Of a stretch of DNA of 64,000 nt, positions 28,068 to 35,670 are shown piece after piece. The notes beneath the pieces were generated by a model, which worked only from the letters and a program-made list of their open reading frames with translations, had not been told where the DNA came from and ran no database searches. Position 1 is the first letter of the stretch, and each line of letters begins with the position of its first letter. The translations under genes were made by a program, and so were the position numbers. Source of the DNA: Mesorhizobium helmanticense (GTDB taxonomy: Bacteria > Pseudomonadota > Alphaproteobacteria > Rhizobiales > Rhizobiaceae); NCBI RefSeq assembly GCF_003034915.1, contig NZ_PZJX01000007.1:62001-126000 (forward strand). Reading direction: 5' to 3'.

Positions 28068-28535
28068 ATGCCAGCACCCGCCATTTACGTCGACGCCGAC
28101 GCCTGCCCGGTCAAGGCCGAGGTCGAAAAGGTCGCCGAGCGCCATGGCGTCGTCGTCACCTTCGTCTCTAATGGCGGCCTGCGCCCATCGCGCGATCCGA
28201 TGATCCGCAATGTCGTGGTGTCGAAAGGCGCTGACGCCGCCGACGACTGGATCGTCGACAACGCACGGCCCAACGACATCGTGGTGACAGCCGATATCCC
28301 GCTCGCAGCCCGCACGGTGGCGCTTGGCGCCCATGTGCTCGGCCCGACCGGACGCCCGTTCACGCCGGAGACGATCGGCATGGCGGTGGCGATGCGCGAC
28401 CTCAAGCAGCATCTGCGCGAGACCGGCGAAAGCAAGGGCTACAATGCGAGCTTCGCGCCGCAGGACCGTTCGCGCTTTCTCGGCGAACTCGATCGCATCT
28501 TGCGACGGGCGTTGAAATCCGTCACACCGGACTAA
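28068..28535 (+). CDS. YaiI/YqxD (DUF188) family protein, 155 aa
   Basis: Conserved protein of the UPF0178/DUF188 family with a PIN-like fold; its biochemical role is unproven. Family signatures are IYVDADACPVKAEVEKVAER, FVSNGGLR and DIVVTADIPLAART. ATG 28068 is preferred to an upstream in-frame TTG at 28056. It follows gfa by 63 bases, but no functional link is evident. Confidence 0.9.
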   Translation: MPAPAIYVDADACPVKAEVEKVAERHGVVVTFVSNGGLRPSRDPMIRNVVVSKGADAADDWIVDNARPNDIVVTADIPLAARTVALGAHVLGPTGRPFTPETIGMAVAMRDLKQHLRETGESKGYNASFAPQDRSRFLGELDRILRRALKSVTPD

Positions 28536-28557
28536 GAAACCATCTCCACGCTAGGCC

Positions 28558-29235
28558 ATGGCCGCCGAAACGCCCTTCAACAAACCCATACACCGGCATA
28601 TGCAGTTCGCGGTGTCGGCCTGCGTCGGGGTAGTGGCGCTGGCCATCGCGTTGGGGTTGCGCGCGCCCCTCGCCTATTCGATCGGCGCCAATGCGTTCTT
28701 TGCCGCCTACATTATCCTCGTCGTCGCCCAGATGCCGCTGCTCACCGGCCGCTATCTGAGCAAGAATGCGCGTGCCACCGACCAGCCGGTGCTGGTCATC
28801 TTCGCCGTCACGCTTGTCGTCGTCGGTGTCGCCACCATCTCCTTGTTTCAATTGATCAATCGAAAGGACAGCGCGGCTGCCTTCGAACTGACCTTCGCCC
28901 TGCTGTCGATCCCGCTCGGATGGTTCACCATCCATGCGATGGCGGCGCTTCACTACGCGCATGTCTACTGGATGGACGGCGATACGGTCGATACCAAAAC
29001 CAAGCAAAAAATGCCGGTCGGCGGCCTCGATTTCCCCGGCGGCAAACGGCCGGAAGGCTCGGATTTTCTCTACTTCTCGACAATCATCGGCATGACCGCG
29101 CAAACCGCCGACACAAACATAACGACCTCGCATATGCGCCGCATTGTGCTCGTCCATTCGATCGTGTCGTTCTTCTTCAACACAGTGATCGTCGCCGCCG
29201 CTGTCAATCTCGCGGTCAGCCTCGGCAGCCCGTAG
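28558..29235 (+). CDS. DUF1345 family membrane protein, 225 aa
   Basis: Integral membrane protein with four to five hydrophobic segments and the DUF1345 hallmark near the C-terminus: DFLYFSTIIGMTAQTADTNI, TTSHMRRIVLVHSIVSFFFN, TVIVAAAVNL. Function is unknown. It lies 22 bases after the DUF188 gene in the same orientation, upstream of the cytochrome/oxidoreductase pair. Confidence 0.85.
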   Translation: MAAETPFNKPIHRHMQFAVSACVGVVALAIALGLRAPLAYSIGANAFFAAYIILVVAQMPLLTGRYLSKNARATDQPVLVIFAVTLVVVGVATISLFQLINRKDSAAAFELTFALLSIPLGWFTIHAMAALHYAHVYWMDGDTVDTKTKQKMPVGGLDFPGGKRPEGSDFLYFSTIIGMTAQTADTNITTSHMRRIVLVHSIVSFFFNTVIVAAAVNLAVSLGSP

Positions 29236-29347
29236 TATCGAGCAACTCGTAATAATTCCGTGATCGGATGAAACATCGCTTTGGCTGGCAGCGTATTGGG
29301 AGGAGAAGGACTGGTAAGACTGGCTTAGCGGTCGAGAGGACGAGACA

Positions 29348-30229
29348 ATGGAATCGGTTGCCAGAAGCCAACCCACCGCCGAGGCGGACACCGCCCCGTC
29401 GAAGGACGCGACGCTGATCTACCGGCAGTCGCGCTGGACGCGGCTGACGCATTGGCTCTGGGCGATCTCGCTGTTCTTTATGCTGCTTTCCGGCCTGCAG
29501 ATCTTCAACGCCCGCCCGCAGCTCTATATCGGCAAGGAGTCGGGATTCGACTACAACAACACCGTCTTCGCCATCGGCGCCGAGAATACCGCCACCGGCC
29601 CGCGCGGCTACACCGAAATCCTGGGCAAGCGTTTCGACACGACCGGCGTGCTCGGTTGGTCGGGGCCCGCCGGGCAGGAAACGTCCCGCGCCTTTCCGTC
29701 ATGGGCGACAATCCCGTCCTATTACGACCTCGGCACCGCCCGCGTCGTGCATTTCTTCTTCGCCTGGATATTGTCGACGACGCTGATCGTGTGGCTGATC
29801 GCCAGCCTGATCAACGGCCATCTGCGACGCGATCTCGCCCCGCGCATCGACGACATCAAGCGCCTGCCACGGGACATCATCGACCACGCCAAGCTGAAGT
29901 TTCATCACACCCGCGAATACAACACGTTGCAAAAGATGGCCTATGGCGGCGTGCTGTTCGTGCTTTTGCCGCTGATGATCATCACCGGTCTCGCCATGTC
30001 GCCGAGCATGAATTCCGTGCTGCCGTTCCTCAACGATCTCCTCGGCGGCCGGCAGACGGCGCGCACCATCCATTTCATCGTGATGGCGCTGCTCGTCGCC
30101 TTCTTCATCATCCATATGCTGATGATCCTCGCCGCCGGCCCGATCAACGAACTGCGCTCCATCATCACCGGCTGGTACCGAACCGATCCGCCGGCGGATG
30201 ACGGAAAACCATCCGAGAGGGGTGCCTGA
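29348..30229 (+). CDS. cytochrome b561-like membrane subunit, 293 aa
   Basis: Di-heme b-type cytochrome anchoring a periplasmic molybdoenzyme to the respiratory chain. Histidine candidates for heme binding are RLTHWLWAIS in the first helix, RVVHFFFAW, RTIHFIVMAL and FFIIHMLMIL. There are four to five transmembrane segments, with a large loop between the first two that contains YIGKESGFDYNN. It ends one base before the ATG of the oxidoreductase gene, so the two are probably a complex and cotranscribed. Confidence 0.85.
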   Translation: MESVARSQPTAEADTAPSKDATLIYRQSRWTRLTHWLWAISLFFMLLSGLQIFNARPQLYIGKESGFDYNNTVFAIGAENTATGPRGYTEILGKRFDTTGVLGWSGPAGQETSRAFPSWATIPSYYDLGTARVVHFFFAWILSTTLIVWLIASLINGHLRRDLAPRIDDIKRLPRDIIDHAKLKFHHTREYNTLQKMAYGGVLFVLLPLMIITGLAMSPSMNSVLPFLNDLLGGRQTARTIHFIVMALLVAFFIIHMLMILAAGPINELRSIITGWYRTDPPADDGKPSERGA

Positions 30230-30230
30230 C

Positions 30231-31040
30231 ATGCCAAAATTCCAGATCAGCCCCAAACTGCAGATAAGCAGAAGAAGATTCCTGACCTCGGCCAGCCTCG
30301 GCCTGTCAGGCATCATGCTGTCTGGCTGTGACGCCTTCGACAGCCACCTCGGCGTCGGCGACGGCCTGCGCGGCTTCCTCGAAGGCGCCAACGACCTGAC
30401 GTACCGCGCACAGCGGTTGCTTGCCGGTCGCGACGCGCTGGCGCCGGAATTCACCGAAGCCGATATCCGCCAACCGCAGCGCCCAAACGGCATCACCGCG
30501 CCGGACGACGATGTCTATAAGGGCCTGCTCGCCAATGATTTCGCCGATTGGCGGCTTGAAGTTTCAGGCCTTGTCGAAAAGCCGCTATCGCTCAGCCGCG
30601 AACAGCTTCAGAACATGCCGAGCCGCACGCAGATCACGCGCCATGACTGCGTCGAAGGCTGGAGTTGCATCGCCAAATGGACCGGCACACCGCTGTCGCT
30701 GGTTCTCGACCAGGCGGTGGTCAAACCGCAGGCGCGCTATGTCATGTTCCACTGCCTCGACACGATCGACCGCAGCCTGTCGGGCGACATCAAGTATTAT
30801 GGCACGATCGACCTGATCGACGCCCGCCATCCGCAAACGATCCTGGCCTATGGCCTGAACGGCAAACCGTTGCCCGTCGAGAACGGTGCACCGCTTCGCG
30901 TCCGCGTCGAACGCCAACTCGGCTACAAGATGCCGAAATATCTCACCAAGATCGAATTGGTCGACGGCTTCGCCAATGTCGGCGGCGGTCGTGGTGGCTA
31001 TTGGGAAGACAATGGCTACGACTGGTACGGCGGCATCTGA
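30231..31040 (+). CDS. Tat-exported molybdopterin oxidoreductase (SUOX-like), 269 aa
   Basis: Periplasmic enzyme of the sulfite-oxidase superfamily. A twin-arginine signal ISRRRFLTSASLGLSG is followed directly by LSGC, a possible lipobox. The molybdenum-ligand cysteine is in TRHDCVEGWSCIAKWTG, and downstream segments YVMFHCLDTIDRSLSG and APLRVRVERQLGYKMPKYL are typical of this fold. The substrate is unknown; MsrP-like methionine sulfoxide reduction is one possibility. ATG 30231 is chosen over 30198, which overlaps the cytochrome gene. Confidence 0.88.
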   Translation: MPKFQISPKLQISRRRFLTSASLGLSGIMLSGCDAFDSHLGVGDGLRGFLEGANDLTYRAQRLLAGRDALAPEFTEADIRQPQRPNGITAPDDDVYKGLLANDFADWRLEVSGLVEKPLSLSREQLQNMPSRTQITRHDCVEGWSCIAKWTGTPLSLVLDQAVVKPQARYVMFHCLDTIDRSLSGDIKYYGTIDLIDARHPQTILAYGLNGKPLPVENGAPLRVRVERQLGYKMPKYLTKIELVDGFANVGGGRGGYWEDNGYDWYGGI

Positions 31041-31095
31041 TGGCTGCTCGGGTAGGACGCGTCAGGCGTTCAGCATACGGATCTTGGCGACGCCA

Positions 31096-31698
31096 TCATT
31101 CGTCCGAATCCTCGAAAGTGGTTTGACCGGGCTCAGGTGGCCCGGCTCGCGTGTCGTCCGGATTATCCACCATGCAGCCGACGCCGTGGCATCCCTGATA
31201 GTTGCCGTGAGTATCGAAATTGGGATTACCGTCCCTGTCGAACTGCGGCGTCGGATCGATCCACTGATCGTTACGGCGCGGCTTCGGCCTCGGATAGTAG
31301 TTATCCGAACGGTGGCCATGCTTGTCGTTGTTGTCAAGGATCGCGCCGACGATGCCTCCGACAATGATCGCAGCCGCCGCATCACCTGGGGATGGCTTGC
31401 GGCCGGAGCCTGCGACTGCGAATTCGGCCGAGCAGCCATTGTCGACCCAGACGCCGCCGCCGTCATAACCCCAGCTCTTGCCATACTGGCAACGTGCCTT
31501 CGAAAGCCGTGACGTCAACTGCACACCGCGACGCGTATCGACGCCACAGTAGGAATAACGGTAGTTCGCGCTGGAGCAGACGATGCGGTTTGCAACTGCC
31601 GCCTGCGCCGCGTCCGGTAACAAGGAGAGCTTCGCCGGATTGCCCAGGGCACAGGCCAGGAACACCATCGAACCGGTAATCGCTATCCGTGCCGACAT
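31096..31698 (-). CDS. DUF3011 domain secreted protein, 200 aa
   Basis: Exported protein, probably periplasmic. The N-terminal hydrophobic segment ends near AQAAVANR. The DUF3011 domain follows (VCSSANYRYSYCGVDTRRGV, then SRLSKARCQYGKSWGYDGGG and VDNGCSAEF), with cysteines placed for disulfides. A glycine-rich hydrophobic patch (AAAAIIVGGIVGAILDNN) and a polar tail follow. Function is unknown. It is convergent with the oxidoreductase gene. Confidence 0.75.
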   Translation of the reverse strand: MSARIAITGSMVFLACALGNPAKLSLLPDAAQAAVANRIVCSSANYRYSYCGVDTRRGVQLTSRLSKARCQYGKSWGYDGGGVWVDNGCSAEFAVAGSGRKPSPGDAAAAIIVGGIVGAILDNNDKHGHRSDNYYPRPKPRRNDQWIDPTPQFDRDGNPNFDTHGNYQGCHGVGCMVDNPDDTRAGPPEPGQTTFEDSDE

Positions 31699-31785
31699 CG
31701 CAAGTCTCCATCAGGGTTCGCTATCGACAGAATGGCACCTTTGTGTAAATCTGACAACTGGACGGGCTGCAGCGAGGTTATATTC

Positions 31786-32613
31786 ATGCGCGCTAAGATG
31801 ATCGCCGCAACTATACTTGCCATTTCCGCCTGGTTGGCGCTGGCGGCGCCATCCGCCTGGGCGGACGACAGCCTCAAGCACGTCATCGACCAGAAGACAC
31901 TGACTGTCGGTGTGGCGCTCAACCCGCCATGGATCCTCAAGAAAGCCGACGGAAAATTCGCTGGCTACGATGTGGATCTGACCAACGCGCTCGCTTCCGA
32001 CCTTGGCGTCGACCTGAAACTGGTCGAAGTGCCCTGGAATGACCTCAAGACACGGCTGCTCAAGGGCGATTTCGACATGATTGCGGCAGGCTATGCCAGC
32101 ACGCCGGAACGCGCCCGCGACGTGGTATTCTCCGACAAGACCGGCACCGCCGACATCCGCATGGTGGCGACGATCGCCAGTCTTGGCAAAAAGCCGGGAA
32201 AGGCATTGCGGGCACCGGGATACAAGATCGCCGTGCTCTCCAATTCCACGGATGAAGCCGCAGCGAAGGAAGCCTTTCCCAAGGCGACCTTCCTGTCCTT
32301 CGACAATACGGCCGATGTGTTTGCCGCGATCATCGGCGGCGAGGCGCAGGCCATGGTCGCCACCTCGCCGACGCCGCAGATGGCCGCCAGGCTTTATGAT
32401 GCGAAATTGACCATGGTCGGCGGGCCGCTGTTGCGGACGCCGGAGGCGTTTGCCCTGCGGCCGGACGATGTCCGTCTCATCCAGTACGTCAACAACTGGA
32501 TCGGCGCGCGCACCGCCGACGGCACCATAGGCAGCGTGCGCCGCTACTGGTTCGACAGCTTCAAATGGATGTCGCGCTTCGACACCGGCAAGCCGGAGCC
32601 GGCCAAACAATAG
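31786..32613 (+). CDS. family 3 (amino-acid type) solute-binding protein, orphan, 275 aa
   Basis: Periplasmic binding protein of the amino-acid ABC importer type. A signal peptide runs to APSAWA, then DDSLKHVIDQKTLTVGVALN. GYDVDLTNALASDLGVDLKL, DMIAAGYASTPERA and VVFSDKTGTADIRMV are the usual family 3 segments. No permease or ATPase gene adjoins it, so it must work with a remote importer or as a sensor. ATG 31786 has GAGG 8 bases upstream; the longer frame to 31732 lacks this. Confidence 0.88.
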   Translation: MRAKMIAATILAISAWLALAAPSAWADDSLKHVIDQKTLTVGVALNPPWILKKADGKFAGYDVDLTNALASDLGVDLKLVEVPWNDLKTRLLKGDFDMIAAGYASTPERARDVVFSDKTGTADIRMVATIASLGKKPGKALRAPGYKIAVLSNSTDEAAAKEAFPKATFLSFDNTADVFAAIIGGEAQAMVATSPTPQMAARLYDAKLTMVGGPLLRTPEAFALRPDDVRLIQYVNNWIGARTADGTIGSVRRYWFDSFKWMSRFDTGKPEPAKQ

Positions 32614-32630
32614 AGCGTGATGTCAGCGCT

Positions 32631-33629
32631 TCAGGCGACCTTGTCGATCAGCGGCTTCAGCGCCGGATGGATTTCCGGCGAGGCGTGCTTGATCAGCGTC
32701 AGCAGCGCCCGCTCGTTCTCCTGCAGCGGCCGGTCGCCAATGTGCTCGGCCAGCCACTTCGCCTCGCCGGCGTCGATCGTCTCGGCGCGGCGAGCCAGTG
32801 CCTCGGCTGCCTTGTTCTTCGATTCCCAATCGGCCTCGATATCGCCCGGCGCGCGGTAGGCTTCCAGGACACCGGCGAGACCGCCCGACACCATGCGGTT
32901 GAAGAAACCGCCAATTTCCGGTTCGGCCTGCTCGAAAAAAGAGTCCTGGCGCAGTGCCACATCGCGCACCGGCGCCTCATAGCCGGCCGAGCACATGACG
33001 AAATTGGCGATCGCCTTGACGAACAGATCGTTCCAGGATGGATCGTTGCTGGTCGCGGCCGTCCGCTGGTTGATCCTGAATAGCACCTCCGCCTCGGCGC
33101 GGGTCATGGCAATATTGCCGTCGCCGCCATAGGCGTAGAGGATGCGACGCAGAAGCTCGACTTCCGCCTTGGCAATCCTGCCGGGCACCAGTTTGCCGCC
33201 GTGCATGAGCGGCCCCTTGCCGTCGACGACGGCATGGGCGACCTGCTCCAGCGCATAGACGCAAAGCCGGTTTGGCGAGGACTTCGCCTTTTCCAGCACA
33301 CGCATCAGCAATTCGAGCTCAGTGCGGCTATCGACCATGCCATCGCGCGAAATCGTCCGGACCAGCCAGTCGGCGTTGTCTTGCGAGACATAGCCTGCCG
33401 GTTTTTCCTGATGGACGATGTAATCGGTGACGGCCTCGACGAAGAAGTCAGGCCATTCCGCGCATTTGTCCCTTGCCGTCGCATCGAGCGCAAACAGCGC
33501 CTCGGCCTCGCCGCGGCTCACCACGCCATCGCCGAACACCTCGCGGCGCAGCATAACCACATCCTCAGCCGTGATGCGATTTTTCCACGCCAGCCCGGCC
33601 ACCGGCGCGCTCATGATCAGTTCGCCCAT
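32631..33629 (-). CDS. hypothetical protein with internal repeats, 332 aa
   Basis: Cytoplasmic protein of unknown function; no signal peptide or membrane segment. It contains two long related halves: MLRREVFGDGVVSRGEAEAL followed by FFVEAVTDYIV, and LLRRILYAYGGDGNIAMTRA followed by EAEVLF and LFVKAIANFVM. A shorter third copy of the core is RDGMVDSRTELELL. The shared core is DG-x-[VI]-x(2-4)-E-x-E-x-L. This is reminiscent of an EF-hand-like or TerB-like helical repeat, but I cannot assign a family. ATG 33629 has GGGAA about 6 bases upstream; the frame continues to 33713. Confidence 0.7.
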   Translation of the reverse strand: MGELIMSAPVAGLAWKNRITAEDVVMLRREVFGDGVVSRGEAEALFALDATARDKCAEWPDFFVEAVTDYIVHQEKPAGYVSQDNADWLVRTISRDGMVDSRTELELLMRVLEKAKSSPNRLCVYALEQVAHAVVDGKGPLMHGGKLVPGRIAKAEVELLRRILYAYGGDGNIAMTRAEAEVLFRINQRTAATSNDPSWNDLFVKAIANFVMCSAGYEAPVRDVALRQDSFFEQAEPEIGGFFNRMVSGGLAGVLEAYRAPGDIEADWESKNKAAEALARRAETIDAGEAKWLAEHIGDRPLQENERALLTLIKHASPEIHPALKPLIDKVA

Positions 33630-33745
33630 TTTTCGTTCCCGTCTATCGCCGGCAACGCCGGTCCCAAGCACCATGGCGACCCCTATATCAGCAGTGTCTT
33701 GAGAAACCGCCAAACGGCGTGGTTAGCGAAGACTTGTCGGCCAAT

Positions 33746-33871
33746 GCATGTCGCCCAAAAGCATGCCCACGGGCTCGACCCGAGGGTGTGCAGCGGTTTG
33801 GGTAAACGAGATGCATCAAGACAAAGGTCCAAAGCGCGGTGCCTGAATCCGTTCAGTGCGATGCGCTTTAG
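33746..33871. repeat. Mesorhizobium-type intergenic repeat with nested hairpin
   Basis: GCATGTCGCCCAAAAG, GTGTGCAGCGGTTTGGG, GATGCATCAAGACAAAG and an AAAGCGC/GCGCTTT hairpin occur in order. AAAGCGC (from 33831) pairs with GCGCTTT (to 33869), enclosing CTGAA-TCCG-TTCAG. I recall this series as a frequent intergenic repeat in Mesorhizobium genomes. It lies upstream of the gcv riboswitch; copy number was not checked. Confidence 0.65.
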
Positions 33872-33949
33872 ATGTCGCTGGCAGGTGACAAGGTGTCGTT
33901 GACGGGCTATGGATGACGAGTCGAGGGCTCATGGTTTTGAGTCCTACCT

Positions 33950-34130
33950 GTTTGCGGGAGAGAGCAGCGAGAGCTGCCGCCGAAGGGGAAATCGCCCGAA
34001 ATCTCTCAGGCAAAAGAACCGTAGACGGGAAAGACACTCTGGAAAGTCGGGGCTTGCCCCCGCGCCGAAGGTGTAAGCGCTGCCGACAGAGTTACGGGGC
34101 GCGAGTCTCTCAGGCTTCAGACAGAGGGGC
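33950..34130 (+). promoter_or_regulatory. tandem glycine riboswitch (gcvT motif)
   Basis: Two glycine aptamers lie in series upstream of gcvT. The first (about 33951-34029) has GGGAGAGA, GCCGCCGAAGGGG and CTCTCAGGCAAAAGAACCG. The second (about 34038-34129) has GCGCCGAAGG, AGTCTCTCAGGCTTCAGAC and AGAGGGG. Both carry the characteristic GCCGAAGG and CTCTCAGGC elements. The leader ends 50 bases before the gcvT ATG, so glycine binding would control expression of the cleavage operon. Single-aptamer forms exist; this one is double. Confidence 0.92.
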
Positions 34131-34179
34131 ACGGACTGGTCGCCATCAGCGGCCGATTGCGTGCGACTCTGGAGATGAC

Positions 34180-35280
34180 ATGACGGGCGACGACACCAAA
34201 CACCTTCCCCTCGAAGATTTGCATGCCGCCGTCGGCGCACGCTTTGGCGCGTTCGCCGGCTGGTCGATGCCGCTGACCTATCCGGCCGGCGTGATGAAGG
34301 AACACCTTCATACCCGCGAGCAGGCCGGCCTGTTCGACATCTCGCACATGAAGCTGTTCGAGGTCAGCGGTCCGGGCGCCGCCGCACTGCTCGACCGCGC
34401 CTGCCCGCTGGATGCCGGCGCGCTCGATATCTCCCAGTCCAAATACACCTTCTTCCTCAATGAGGCCGCCGGCATCATCGACGACCTTATCGTCACGCGG
34501 CTTGGCGACGAGCGCTTCATGGTCGTGGCCAATGCCGGCAACGCCGCCGTCGACGAGAAGCACTTGCGCGGGCTGGCTGAGGATTTCGAGGCAAAGGTCG
34601 ACGCACTCGACCGCGTCTTCCTGGCCATCCAGGGCCCCGAAGCATGGGCGGCCCTTGCCCGCGCCGGCATCGAGACCGGATCGCTGCTGTTCATGCATGG
34701 CATCGAACCCAGGCAAAACTGGTTCATGAGCCGCTCCGGCTATACCGGCGAAGACGGTTTCGAGATCGGCCTGCCGGAAGCGGACGCACGCGATCTCGTC
34801 GCCAGACTGCTCGAAGACGAGCGCGTGCTGTGGATCGGCCTTGCCGCCCGCGACAGCTTGCGGCTGGAGGCCGGGCTCTGCCTGCACGGCCAGGACATCA
34901 CGCCAGAGATCGATCCGGCCAGCGCCGGGCTGATGTGGGCGATCCCCAAGGACATCCGCGCCGCCGGGGCGTTCATCGGCGCCGATGCCTTGCGCGCAAT
35001 CGTTGAGCGCGGCCCGGCGCAAAAACGCGTCGGCCTGAAGCCGGAAGGCCGCCAGCCGGTGCGCGCCGGCGCCGCGCTGTTCGACGCCGACGGCAATCAG
35101 GCAGGCCATGTCACCTCGGGCGGCTTCGGCCCCTCGGCCGGCCACCCGGTTGCCATGGGCTACGTCTCGACGGCGCTGGCCAAGCCCGGAGCAAAACTGC
35201 TTGCCGATGTGCGCGGGACGAAAATCCCGATCGATATCAATCCCCTACCCTTCACACCTCATCGCTACCGCAAAGGATAA
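34180..35280 (+). CDS. gcvT: glycine cleavage system T protein (aminomethyltransferase), 366 aa
   Basis: Transfers the methylene group from the aminomethyl-lipoyl H protein to tetrahydrofolate, releasing ammonia. Folate-binding segments such as [15 protein letters not shown] and [20 protein letters not shown] are present, with [19 protein letters not shown] near the N-terminus. ATG 34180 has GGAGA 4 bases upstream. It is the first gene of gcvT-gcvH-gcvP under the glycine riboswitch, with 5 bases to gcvH. Confidence 0.95.
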   Translation: MTGDDTKHLPLEDLHAAVGARFGAFAGWSMPLTYPAGVMKEHLHTREQAGLFDISHMKLFEVSGPGAAALLDRACPLDAGALDISQSKYTFFLNEAAGIIDDLIVTRLGDERFMVVANAGNAAVDEKHLRGLAEDFEAKVDALDRVFLAIQGPEAWAALARAGIETGSLLFMHGIEPRQNWFMSRSGYTGEDGFEIGLPEADARDLVARLLEDERVLWIGLAARDSLRLEAGLCLHGQDITPEIDPASAGLMWAIPKDIRAAGAFIGADALRAIVERGPAQKRVGLKPEGRQPVRAGAALFDADGNQAGHVTSGGFGPSAGHPVAMGYVSTALAKPGAKLLADVRGTKIPIDINPLPFTPHRYRKG

Positions 35281-35285
35281 GTCCT

Positions 35286-35654
35286 ATGGCAAAGACCTAT
35301 TTCACCGAAGACCACGAATGGCTCCGCGTCGAAGGCGGCATCGCCACTGTCGGCATCACCGATTACGCGCAGGAGCAACTCGGCGATCTCGTTTTCGTCG
35401 AATTGCCGGAGACGGGAAGAAAGCTGGCCAAGGGCGATACGGCCGTCGTGGTCGAATCGGTCAAAGCGGCATCCGACGTCTATGCGCCGGTCGATGGCGA
35501 GATCACCGAAGCCAACAACGCGCTGTCGTCGGACCCGTCTCTGGTCAATTCGGCGGCAACAGGCGACGGCTGGCTATGGAAGATGAAGCTCGCCAATGAA
35601 AGCCAGCTCGAGGGCCTCCTCGATGAGGCCGGCTACCAGGCTCACATCGGTTGA
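35286..35654 (+). CDS. gcvH: glycine cleavage system H protein, 122 aa
   Basis: Lipoyl carrier of the glycine cleavage system, moving the aminomethyl group between P, T and L proteins. The lipoylated lysine is K60 in [18 protein letters not shown], in the usual context. Length 122 is typical. It sits between gcvT and gcvP in one operon. Confidence 0.97.
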   Translation: MAKTYFTEDHEWLRVEGGIATVGITDYAQEQLGDLVFVELPETGRKLAKGDTAVVVESVKAASDVYAPVDGEITEANNALSSDPSLVNSAATGDGWLWKMKLANESQLEGLLDEAGYQAHIG

Positions 35655-35670
35655 TATCAGGATATTGAAC

